DNA from: Anastatus disparis
Lineage: Eukaryota; Arthropoda; Insecta; Hymenoptera; Eupelmidae
NCBI GenBank assembly: GCA_017163975.1
Contig: JAFFSR010000315.1
Coordinates: 1,387,001-1,451,000, forward strand
DNA: 64,000 nt
Direction: 5' to 3'
The notes beneath the pieces were generated by a model. The model did no database searches, was not told the origin of the DNA, and saw nothing but the letters and a program-made list of their open reading frames with translations. The position numbers and the translations under genes were made by a program. Positions within the stretch are counted from its first letter, which is position 1. Every line of letters starts with the position of its first letter. Below are positions 29,628 to 39,091 of the stretch, in pieces.

Positions 29628-32432
29628 TTAGTCAAATGTAGAGTTTTGATCATTATCGATCGAGCTTTCGGATCTTAGTTTCATTGAGCGCAATTTATTT
29701 GGGTGTACAATTTTTGTAGTGTTTTTTAAAGAAATTTTAATATTTCTACCATTTTCTAATATTTCGAGAATTCTATGTGGCCCGGTATACTGCGGTTGAA
29801 ATTTTCCTTTTCTAGGTTCTATTAATAGCATTACGTGGTCATTAACCTTAAAATTACACGGGTTTAACTTCCTATCGTAATATTCCTTAGAACGTCTTTT
29901 TGCGTTATTTAGATTTTCTTTAGCTAATTCGTGTATTTCTAACAATTTTGATCTTAATCTAGTCAAATAGTCATAATAAGTATCGGTAGTATTTTCCCCC
30001 AATACCGTTCTCGCTGATGGAACGCAAGCTATCTTCCCATATACGCATTCGTATGGGGTGAGCTTCGTCCCTTCATGAACGCTGGTATTGTAGGAAAATG
30101 TCGCACATTCACACCATTCATCCCACTGTCGTATATTTGATACATAGTTCATTAACCATTTCTTTAACGAGTGATGCATTCGCTCAATAGATCCATTGGA
30201 TTGAGGGTGAAATGCGGTGGTAGTACATGTTTTAATTTTACACATTTTCGCGGCGTTTTTCATTAATGAACTGATAAAATTTGCACCTTGATCCGTTAGG
30301 ACTATCCTTGGTGACCCATGAATAAAAACAAATCGTTTCAGAAAAGCATCGGCAATTGCCGTTGACGTAGTTGAATCTAAAGGGACAGCTATACAAAATT
30401 TTGTTAGCAAATCTTGCATCGTCAAAATGTACATGTTCCCATTTCTGGTTCTATCCAATGGACCTACGATATCTAACGAAATCTTTTCGAAGCTAGAACC
30501 CGGTGTGTCTGTTAACACCATAGGTTGCCTAACCTTATTTCTAACTAGTTTATTTAGTTGACAAGTGCGATAAGCGTTGACAAAATTTTGGATTCCCGCT
30601 TTCATATTTGGCCAAAAATAGTGTTGTCTAACTCGGTTATATGTCTTTGTTATACCTTTATGGCCGTTTATTGGTGACTCGTGAATTTCGCGTATAATTT
30701 GTTCACGCGAATCTACTTCTGGTATTTGTATCAAGTTTTTACAGATTATTATCTTAGTTTGAGAATCTGAAAATATATCTTTCAACAGATCGACAATTTC
30801 ACTTCACGTGATATCGTCTATTTGTTCTGTTTTTGAAATTCTCAAGGATACCAGAGATGTTGTTTGGCATACGTCTAGCAGTGAAAAAATAGCATCCTTA
30901 AAAATTTCTCTATCTGTTTGTATATGCAGATTTTCTTTAATTGGCAAAGCTATCAGAATCTTTTTGTCATTTTCAATGACTTTTGCTCTTGCAAGGACAA
31001 TATCTTGCAGGGGCGGAAGTCTTTGTTCTTGTTGCAGAAAAAGTGCTCCTGAGTCGAGAGGTTGATTTTTTTGTGTTATGAAATAGGTCAGATTGTCTTT
31101 TGCCATGAGAAAGTTATCTCTCGTTTCGATTATATTTCGTGATGGTCGAGGTCGATTTGATTCGTCTCGACCTATCTCATACTCAACAGATAGAGGAGCT
31201 TCATTCGCCCTGGACGGATTTGAATGTAATTCGTCCCTGAGCGATTGATAATCCTCAGAAATATTTGTATTTTCATTCATAGCATCGTCAGTCACGTGAG
31301 CGTCTTCGGGTGGTTTATTTACTGTGGCTTTTAAAGATTCCTTAAGGATGTCTAGCGTCCGTGACAGTTCGTCGGCTGGCAGTTGATATCTGTCTTGCTC
31401 GATTTTAGTCAATTTTACGCTTGTTAGTATGCTGTCGAAAGGTATCTTGTCGTCATAGTCAAAAGAATATATATGTTCGTCTCCGTCTTGGCGCGTTAAC
31501 CATCGTATAGATATTACTTTATTATTTGATTTAATGTACTGTTTGCTTTGGCACAAATAAAAACTGTCCTTACTGTTTCTCACTGCCAGGAAGTCATTCT
31601 TTTTAAACAGTGTCTCAGTTGCGATTGCCTCCATAGCGTTTATTTCATAGACAGATTTACATGTATTTTGCTCGGACGTTATCTTAACGATTTCTTTAGT
31701 TTCCGATTCGCGTATATTTTGCACTTCGTTATCCGGAGGGTTACGTGATAGCGCGTCGGCCACGAAATTAATTTTTCCTGGAAGATATCTGATAGTAAAG
31801 TCAAATTTGTCTCTTAATTCAAAATACCATTTTTTTAATTTAGATGTACAGTCCTTTATTTTGTGCAGCCAAACGAGAGGTTGGTGGTCAGTTATAAAGG
31901 TGAAATGTCGGCCAATCAGGCAATAGTCGAATTGGTCACCGCAAAATCGCATTGCGTGTAGTTCCTTTTTGATAGTGCTATAATTCATCTCGGTTTTTGT
32001 AAGCAATCGGCTTGCGTAAGCTACAGGTAAATCTGAATTTTCCTTCCTTTGCAAAAGGACACCACCGACTGCGTAGTCTGAGGCGTCTGTTGTTACAAAG
32101 AATTCCTCTTCGAAGTTTGGATGTTGCAAAATTGGTTCATTAATTAGGCAGTTCTTGAGCGACTCAAAAGCTATTTCCTGTTCATCCGCCCAATTAAAAG
32201 CTACTGCTTTCTTCAAAAGGTTTGTCAATGGCTTTGCGATCATTGCAAAATTTGGGATGAAACGTCGATAATATCCGCACAGACCAAGAAATTGGCGTAT
32301 TCCCTTGACATTTCGTGGACGAGGGAATTTTTCGACAGCTAGGGTCTTACTTGGGTCTGGTCTCATGCCTTTATGACTAATCTCGTGACCAAGAAATGTC
32401 ACTGATGTTTCGTAAAATTGGCATTTTAAGGG
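29628..32432 (-). pseudogene. pol: Gypsy pol: RT tail, RNase H and integrase
   Basis: From the deletion junction (about 32432) one frame runs to 29628, with a single TGA at 30804-30806. First come RT thumb/connection motifs (FLGHEIS, PDPSKTLAVEKFPRP, RQFLGLCGYYRRFIPNF), then RNase H (TTDASDYAVGGVL, YSTIKKELHAM, ITDHQPLVWL, YLPGKINFVADALSR), so all four acidic sites appear kept. A 300-residue spacer follows. Integrase starts at INGHKGITKTYNRVR; its zinc finger has Tyr in AYRTC where a Cys is expected. The core shows SLDIVGPL, VLTDQGANF and SIERMHHSLKKW (DDE intact). RT palm with YMDD/YIDD is absent. Confidence 0.92.
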
Positions 32433-32438
32433 ATTTAA

Positions 32439-32885
32439 CTATAGGTTAGATTTCCTTAAAGTCTCTGTAAATTCCAGAAATAATTCGTCTAAATCGTTTA
32501 GATTTTCCTCGGTTTCGTCTATTGGCTTTAACCTCAAATTCGTTTTATTTTGAGATCCCAAATCTATTTTATTAGCTTGTGCTAAGGGAAAATTTGATAC
32601 ACTAGAGGCAGTGTCCGATATGGTAATTTCAAGATTTTTGCGGCGTTTTCTTTCTTTTTCGAATTCCTTTTCAAGCATTTGAACGCGTTCTTTTTCTACA
32701 TTTAACGAGTCCATTGCGTCCTGCTTTAACCGTTCTGCCTCACTTAGGACTTTCTTCTCACGATTCCCTAGCGCTTGTTCTAAATCCTTAATTCTTTGTT
32801 CGCGTTCTTTTAAGTTGTTAGCGTATAGTCTCAACTCCTCTTCGGTGAGCGGCAAATCTTTGTCGTTAATTCCTCCGCTAGCCAT
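32439..32885 (-). pseudogene. gag: Gag N-terminal coiled-coil fragment
   Basis: Starts at ATG 32885. Residues 12-90 form a highly charged coiled coil (heptad-rich EELRLYANNLKEREQRIKDL onward), then a Ser/Asn region, then SDLDELFLEFTETLRKS-like text. The frame closes at TAA 32439, right at the junction with the RT tail, so capsid-like and nucleocapsid parts are lost. The identity rests on position (after the leader, before pol) and on the coiled coil seen at the start of some gypsy Gag proteins. Confidence 0.55.
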
Positions 32886-33084
32886 TTTATAAGATATTTA
32901 AAATCTAGGCTATTTAAAAAAAAAAATAGATTATCGCTTGTGCAATTATTATTATAAATTGTTATTTTTATATATAAAGATTGATTTCTTAGGTTAATTT
33001 TGAAAAAAAGGAGAAGAAAAAGAAATTTTAAATAAAATGCTCCTTACTTATAGAAGAAAGGAAACGCGATATAAGAAAATTTTT

Positions 33085-33459
33085 TTAATCGATAGTAATT
33101 AGATTATTTTCCGACTGCATATGTTGACCGGCTTGGTCAACTTGCAAGGGCGATAGCGGAGCTGGTGCGGGTTGTACTTCTTCGAGACTCAAATCGATTA
33201 CAACGCGCTGCTGTTGCGGTTGTCGTATCCGGGGGGGAGTTATTAAATATTTAGCTGGCGTGTCGATTACGTATGGGTTAACGACTAAACCTCTTTTTGG
33301 ACCGATTTTCTTTCTCGGTAGTAGAAATTGTGGCTCTAGATCAATGTCGTTTTCTTTGACCCACCCTATAAACCGCGCTCTGGCCTCTCCTTGCAGACTT
33401 AGTTTATCTGCTGTTTGCCTTATCTTAGGGCCAAGGCCTCTCCTTTTATTATCTGTCAT
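33085..33459 (-). CDS. Upstream ORF of the gypsy element (124 aa)
   Basis: An intact frame MTDNKRRGLGPKIRQTADKL..ARARFIGWVKENDIDL..FLLPRKKIGPKRG and a proline/glutamine-rich end (ITPPRIRQPQQQR..APAPLSPLQ). It is basic at the N-terminus. No domain recognised. It lies between the repeated leader and gag, where a small accessory protein or the true Gag N-terminus could be. No frame connects it to the coiled-coil ORF at 32885. Real expression is unproven. Confidence 0.45.
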   Translation of the reverse strand: MTDNKRRGLGPKIRQTADKLSLQGEARARFIGWVKENDIDLEPQFLLPRKKIGPKRGLVVNPYVIDTPAKYLITPPRIRQPQQQRVVIDLSLEEVQPAPAPLSPLQVDQAGQHMQSENNLITID

Positions 33460-33639
33460 TTACTGGAGAAATAAGGAGAAATGCAGAAAAAGAAAGAAAA
33501 AAAAAAACAAAACTAAAAAGAAAAAAAAAATGATTATTTGAAGAGAGGAAGAAAAGAAAAAAAAAGGAGCTAAGGAGGAAAAAAAAGATATTTATTAGAT
33601 AAAAGTTGCTCCAACACCTAATTGTTTCTTTTCTCTTTC

Positions 33640-33980
33640 CAAGCCTTTTGCCGCTGTTAAGCGATAAAAGGGAACTAGCACTATATGCCGTGAGGCTCAA
33701 TAGATACAAGCCCAAAATTGAAAATGAACTTTCAGATATAAGGTCAACTTGTTTCTTCCCTTTTTTATTTTCTTCAGGTTGAGCCCTTCGTGCTGTTAAG
33801 CACAAACGGCGAATTGCAAGTCTTATGCCGTGAGGCTCAAGACCTACAAGACCCTCAAGAAATAAAACGTTATGATTGAAAAAAAAAATTTTTTCTTTAC
33901 TCTCCACCAGAAATTTTTAAATGCTGTTAAGCATGAAAAAATAATTTACGAGTTTTATGCCGTGAGGCTCAAAAACTGTA
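33640..33980 (-). repeat. Three leader repeats with GCTGTTAAGC and CCGTGAGGC motifs
   Basis: GCTGTTAAGC at 33653, 33792 and 33923, each followed 20-30 bases later by TATGCCGTGAGGCTCAA (about 33684, 33824 and 33956). Spacing is 139 and 131 bases. Between them are purine-rich (plus) runs. TGCTGTTAAGCA is itself a short hairpin. In the RNA the minus strand is read, so TTGAGCCTCACGGCATA comes first. Conserved words in divergent spacers suggest selection on RNA structure. Confidence 0.75.
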
Positions 33981-34404
33981 AACCCTGTCAGAGAGAGGGA
34001 AAAAAAAGAAAGAAGAAGAGAAAGAAAAAACAAAGAAAAATGAAAAAAAGAAAGAAGAAAGAAAGAAAAAACAACAAAAAAAAAAACATTAATTTTTAAC
34101 TCAGTTAGTGCAGATTCACATTTGCAAAGGAAGAAAAAAAAATGGTTCACTTTATAATAACATAAGAAAAAGTAGCAAAGGAAAAATTAAAAGCAAATGT
34201 ATAAGCGTTAGTTTAATCTTACGCCTTGCGTTAGATAAGCTAATTGACTAGGTTTTTATTTCAGCTATTTGTAAGGTAAAGATTGTTATTTCAGAAAAAT
34301 TTTAGTTATAGAAACAGAAAGAAGTAAAGTATTTACTTTTACTTAATGTTAGATTTATTGATTTGTTTGTTAATTTATGTATAAATAAATAAGAATTGAA
34401 ATAA

Positions 34405-34645
34405 ATGTTCTATGCTCATCTAAAGCAAGTATTTTGTCTAGTTACCTAGCGTTTCCCTGCGATAGAGAACGTTTTGAACAATGTATTTCAAATAAGGAAG
34501 GCCTTATTAGATTTTATTTTTGATTTATCAACTTATAAATAAGTTAACAGATCGAAAAAATCTTTACTCTATGCTCATCTAAAACAAGTATTTTGTCTAA
34601 TATTATTTAGCGTTTCCCTGTGATAGAGAGCATTTCGAGTGTAAT
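34405..34645 (-). repeat. Two further leader repeats, 160 bp apart
   Basis: TCTATGCTCATCTAAARCAA..GTATTTTGTCTA..TAGCGTTTCCCTGYGATAGAGA occurs at about 34409-34480 and 34568-34640. It lies between the primer-binding site and the first set of leader repeats. Confidence 0.8.
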
Positions 34646-34723
34646 TAATTAGTATAAAAAAGCAGGTTGTTAGTAATAAAAAAAAAGAATTTGTTAGTGC
34701 TTATTAGTTATTTGACAAGAAAT

Positions 34724-34741
34724 ATCCCACCGCTGTCACCA
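34724..34741 (-). promoter_or_regulatory. Primer-binding site of the gypsy element
   Basis: On the minus strand, two bases after the LTR end, TGGTGACAGCGGTGGGAT begins with the TGG complementary to a tRNA CCA end. It most resembles leucine-tRNA-type sites; the exact tRNA is not certain. Confidence 0.7.
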
Positions 34742-34743
34742 TT

Positions 34744-36274
34744 TGTAATGTCCGGTCACCTTAACGGTAGGCCGGAGTAGAACCTGATACCGACCGAGTA
34801 ACAATTGAGTTGTTTGTTATTTACTCAAGTTTTAATCGGTGTATCTTCAAACTAAAGGTCGAGCGCAATAGATATTATTATTATGAACATCTATGCACAA
34901 AAAAAAATATCTACTGGTTTGTTTTTGAGAAAAGTAAGTAACGCGAAAATATTATAAACATAAACTTTTACTTTGGCGTTACTTACTTTTCTCAAAAACA
35001 AACCAGTAGATATTTTTTTTCTTGTGCATAAATGTTCATAATAATAATATCTATTGCGCTCGACCTTTAATTTGAAGATACACCGATTAAAACTTGAGTA
35101 AATAACAAAAATGCCAATTAGACAAGGACAGCGAATCCGGCCTGTTCTCAAATAGGTTTACTCGGACATGTGTTTGTTTGGGATATTCCTTGTTGGTATT
35201 GGTAAATATTTTTTTATTTTGAAAAGACTGCGGGATAGAGGAGCTTAATCGCTTACCTTGTCTTAACTGCTGGCTGCGTGGTTGAAAGTAAAGGAGTTTA
35301 TCTACTTAATAAACTTTACACTGAAGAGCGCAGTGCTCCTGTCTGGTTGCCCGCTTGTTAATTATTTAGGAATTTGATTAATGGCACTTATGTTCGCAGA
35401 GATTATTTTTGTATATTTTTGTAAATGATATTTATTTAATTTTATTACAAATGTTATACAAGCTATTGATAAGTGAATCGCGCAGATTTACAATAATAAA
35501 TCGGAAGAAACCTCGTTAGTATTTTTATTTATTTTTATTTGAAAATAAAATAGGAAATATTCTTTGTATTAACACACTTTTTCCCCTAGCAGTAAATTGT
35601 ATAAAAATCGCGTTTTTATTGGACTGACTTGTTAAAATGAGCGCGCGACTAAATTAAGTTATTTCGCTTGTAATTAAATTTAAGAAGGAAATAAAGCGCG
35701 AGTTACAAGTTTTTATTGTTACGATTTTACACTTGATTTATGTGCAAGTCGAAAAAGGTGTTACCCTTGCGAGGTCTAACTGCGGACTGACTGACAATAA
35801 ATCTTTTTTTGTTGCAAGGTAGATGCGAATTTTGAAGAAGAAAAAAGACAAAAAATATAACTTGCTAAAACTTTAAAAGAGTCCCATTGGCCAATTCGGC
35901 CGTGAGAAGCTCTCCAAAGTCTCAGATTTTTTGACAGAGGATATCTTCTTATCGCGCCTAAAAATGCTGAATAGCATTCGCGCCTCGCTAACTGACTTGG
36001 TTTTTCGAATATAAAAAGACTTAAAATTATTCCTTAATACTAACTATCTAATATAAAATTTATTTTATTTTATTTTTATTAATACATGTTAAAAAAAATA
36101 TATGTTATCGGGAGAATGAACTGCAAATATTGCATGTTTATATGCATGCATAATGTATATGCGTATATATAATTATATATACGTACGCACATTTATATGT
36201 ATAACAAAAGGTTAAAAAAAAATATTAAAATGAAAAATGATTTCTGGTACATCCGTGATTATGCGGATGTAACA
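34744..36274 (-). repeat. 5' LTR of the gypsy element, containing a MITE
   Basis: Apart from the MITE and its duplicated TTAA, this LTR is 1144 bases against 1142 for the other; they differ by eye at only about ten sites and a 2-base indel (near 36100). TSD ATAC follows at 36275. Confidence 0.93.
34765..35147. mobile_element. 383-bp palindromic TTAA MITE inside the 5' LTR
   Basis: Flanked by TTAA (34761-34764) and TCAA (35148-35151, one change). The other LTR has the empty site CACCTTAAATAGG near 26164, which proves the boundaries. The arms pair almost perfectly over about 150 inner bases (AATCGGTGTATCTTCAAAYT onward), but the outermost 45 bases of the left arm differ from the right. The right end matches the other TTAA MITEs here. 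Confidence 0.92.
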
Positions 36275-36395
36275 ATACACTAATTTTCTTCCGGAAAAAA
36301 GTCAGAGGTACCTGGACAGCATTCGAACCCGTGCCCACCGCGTTGAAGGCAAGAGCTCTATCCGTTACGCCACTGCGCTCCTGAAATCAAAATAT

Positions 36396-37139
36396 TGGAT
36401 CAAAGGAATTTTTTATCGAATTAATATAATAATTTGTTCACAGTAAAAAAAATATTCCATTGTTAATATTAAAAATTTTATGAATGCAATGGAATGTTTG
36501 ATTGAATTTCAAAATAATCAGATAGAATTAATAAAATAAGTAATTAAATTAATATAATATTTCGTATTTTCATAATTAATGACCTTAGATTATTTTAATA
36601 AAATATTTTCCTAATTATTGAAGGGATAAAATAGTATTGATAAAATAATTAATCAAATTAATAAAATATTTCGTTAGATGAACAGAATGTTAGATGCTAT
36701 TAATTAAATAAGCATCTGACTTAATTGAAGATTTATTTATTTTAATGAAATATTTTATTAGATGTTCAGACTATAGTTTAATTATTCAATTAGATCAACT
36801 AAATATTCATCAGATGAACAAAATTATATTTGTTGTAAGTTCTTCGTTAGATTTTTTTATTAAACATTTCATTGAATTAATATAATACTAGAAAAAAAAA
36901 CCTCGCTCCTAACGTTGCTCGGTTGAATTTTTCATATATTATATTATTATGTATAAATTAGCCAATTTTAAAATAAAAAAGAATTGCCGCAACTTATGAA
37001 TTTTAATATTGTAATTTTGTACTAAATTGAATTTCTATATTTTTATGAAAAAGATTAATTGAAGTTACAATGTGCATAAAAATTGTTTAAATACAAATTA
37101 TATGATGATAAATTAAGAATTTGTTCTATTAAATTGCAT
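36396..37139. other. AT-rich stretch with a dispersed repeat
   Basis: No gene. A 27-base word starting CTCGCTCCTAACGTTGCTCG at 36902-36928 recurs identically at 42513-42539; homology continues into TATTATTATGTATAA on both sides of the MITE at 42554. Confidence 0.6.
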
Positions 37140-37340
37140 TTAAATCAATGAAAAAACGCTGCCAAGTGCTTTGGCGCAATGCTTTCTCATAGAGTACATT
37201 GAGTTAGAGTAATTTGATTTCATTTTTTTAAATACGATTTTAATATAAATGTCCCTATCCTCTGTATTGAAGGCTGTCTTAATATCTACGAAAACTATAT
37301 GAATTTTATTCTTTCTTACTTTTGCCATTTGCATCATGTG
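37140..37340 (-). pseudogene. Non-LTR reverse transcriptase fragment
   Basis: The minus frame reads KIHIVFVDIKTAFNTEDRDIY, the block with the first catalytic Asp of non-LTR RT (FVDLKAAFDxVDR). It is about 65 codons and lies next to the 165-bp repeat array, possibly its original 3' end partner. Confidence 0.5.
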
Positions 37341-37354
37341 ATTTTATGACGCTC

Positions 37355-38795
37355 TAAAATTAAAACTGCATTTATAAAATTAATTTTCTCATGCTTGTCT
37401 TCTTCACACTATAGCCAGTAACTTGCATACAAATTTTGAAACATTTTCATCGAATAGTTTACAAAAAATACCAAATAATTGAAAAATAAAAATTGTTTTA
37501 AAATTTTCAAAACGCTTAAACGTTACAACTACGCTAAGAAACCCAGTTTTAAAAAGTTCATTTTATTTAGGCAATCGTAAATAATTTCTATACATAATTT
37601 TAAGCTACTTCATCGAGTAGTTTACCAAACTATGGTAAAATACCAAAAAATAAGTAAAATTCTATTAAAAATTTAGAAAATGCTCTAAAATTAAAACACC
37701 GCTAAGAAAATAAGTTTTTCCAAGCTTGCTTTAATTAAGCAATAACAAATAATTTGTATGAAAATTTTTGAGCAAATCTATCAAATGGCTTTTGTGTAAT
37801 AGAAAAAAAATGGAATATAAACATTTTTTCTAAAATTTTCAAAGTGCTCTAAAATTAAAACTGCGCTAAGAAAATAAGTTCTCTAAAGCTTGTTTTATTC
37901 AGATAATAATGAATAATTTGCATGAAAATTTTCAAACAAGTTTATCGAATGATTTTTGTGTAATAGAAAAGAAATTAAAAATAAAAATTTTTTTTTAAAT
38001 TTCAAAATGCTCTAAAAATAAATATGTGCTAAGGAAATTAAAGAAAATTAGTTTTCAAAAGTTCATTTTATTTTGACAATCATAAATAATTCCCATACAT
38101 AATTTTAAGCTTCTTCATCGAGTAGTTTACGTAAAATATCAAAAAAATCAGAAAAATTTTATTCAAAATTTTCAAAATGTTCTAAAATTAAAACTGCACT
38201 GAGAAAATAAGTTTTTCAAAGCTTGTTTTATTTAGGTCATTACAAATGATTTCCATAAAAATTTTCGAGCAAATCTATCAAATGGTTTTTGTGTAATAGA
38301 AAAAAAATGAAAAATAGAGATTTTTTCCAAAATTTTCAAAATGCTCTAAAATCAAAACTACGCTAAAAAAATGTGTTCCAAAGCTTGTTTCCTTTAGACA
38401 ATAGCGAATAACTTGCATACAAATCTTGGAGCAAATCTATTGAATGGTTGTCGTGAAATAAAAAAAAAATGAAAAAAAAAATTTTTTTTTTAAATTTTCA
38501 AAATGCTCTAATATTAAAAGTGCGCTAAGAAAATCAGTCAGTAAAAGTTTTTCTTGTTTTAACATTCGCAAATAATGTCCATAGAAATTTTCAAGCAAAT
38601 TCTTCGAGTAGTTTAGGTAAAATACCAAAAAAATGAAAAATCAAAATTTTTTTAAAATTCTTAAAATGGCTCTAAAAAAAACTAAGCTGAGAAAATCAAT
38701 TTTCAATAGCTTCCCCCCCAGTTAGACAAAAAACTAAATTGCATGCAAAATTTGAAGCAAATCCATCGAGTAGTTCTCGAGATATTATTGGCGTA
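37355..38795. repeat. About 165-bp tandem array, 8 copies
   Basis: TGCTCTAAAATTAAAACTGCGCTAAGAAAATAAG-type text (first 20: TGCTCTAAAATTAAAACTGC) recurs near 37366, 37687, 37850, 38008, 38175, 38340, 38505 and 38664. Each unit also has CAAATCTATCGAATGGTTTTTGTGTAATAG-like text. It ends in GTTCTCGAGATATTATTGGCGTAC and an AC microsatellite (38803-38837). Confidence 0.85.
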
Positions 38796-38802
38796 CTGAA
38801 AT

Positions 38803-38837
38803 CATACACACACACACATACACACACACACATACAT
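38803..38837. repeat. (AC)n microsatellite
   Basis: ACACACAC with CATA interruptions. Confidence 0.9.
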
Positions 38838-39091
38838 ATAGACATTTTCTGGAAACCACCTTTTTCGACTCCCTGAGTTTAAATATGTACAAATTAATGA
38901 AAAAATAGAAAAAATTTTTTTTTATTGAAACAATGCTTTCTGTATGAGAAAGCAAAATATAATAGAAATTCATTCTTTTTAATCACGTGTTTCAATCACG
39001 AACCATGAAATAATCGAAAACAGTATTTGACGTTTACTAGAACTAATAACTGCACGAAGAAAAGAAAATATTGTTGAAATTGGTTCTAAAT

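Larger units (their letters stand above)
26149..36274 (-). mobile_element. Ty3/gypsy retrotransposon with env, internally deleted
   Basis: Minus strand. LTRs of 1142 and 1531 bases (the longer has a 383-bp MITE) start TGTTACATCCGC and end GGACATWACA. Target duplication ATAC at 26145-26148 and 36275-36278. Order along the element: 5' LTR, PBS, long repeated leader, a small ORF, coiled-coil gag start, RT tail/RNase H, integrase, env, polypurine ACGGTGGGGG and 3' LTR. Gag C-terminus, protease and RT fingers/palm are missing at a junction near 32430. By eye the LTRs differ at only about ten positions, pointing to a recent insertion, yet pol and env each carry a stop. Confidence 0.92.
25896..36380 (-). 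mobile_element. tRNA-derived SINE, split by the gypsy element
   Basis: Minus strand. The head (36380 down to about 36300) looks like a tRNA: A-box-like TGGCGTAACGG and B-box-like GGTTCGAATGC with arm-like stems. The body continues across the gypsy insertion to a poly-A-rich tail at about 25896-25917 (T-rich on plus). The direct repeat CTGAAATCAAAATAT is perfect at 25881-25895 and 36381-36395. SINE sequence proper is 25896-26148 plus 36275-36380, about 355 bases after removing the gypsy and its 4-base duplication. The anticodon arm is imperfect, so no functional tRNA is implied. Confidence 0.85.

Noticed and set aside
33449..34150. ORFs of 77-152 codons on both strands of the gypsy leader
   Set aside because: Made of purine or pyrimidine runs and leader repeats; they have no conserved text.
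36300..36380. A tRNA gene on the minus strand
   Set aside because: A and B boxes are present, but the anticodon arm pairs poorly and the sequence is the head of a SINE with a body, poly-A tail and target duplication.
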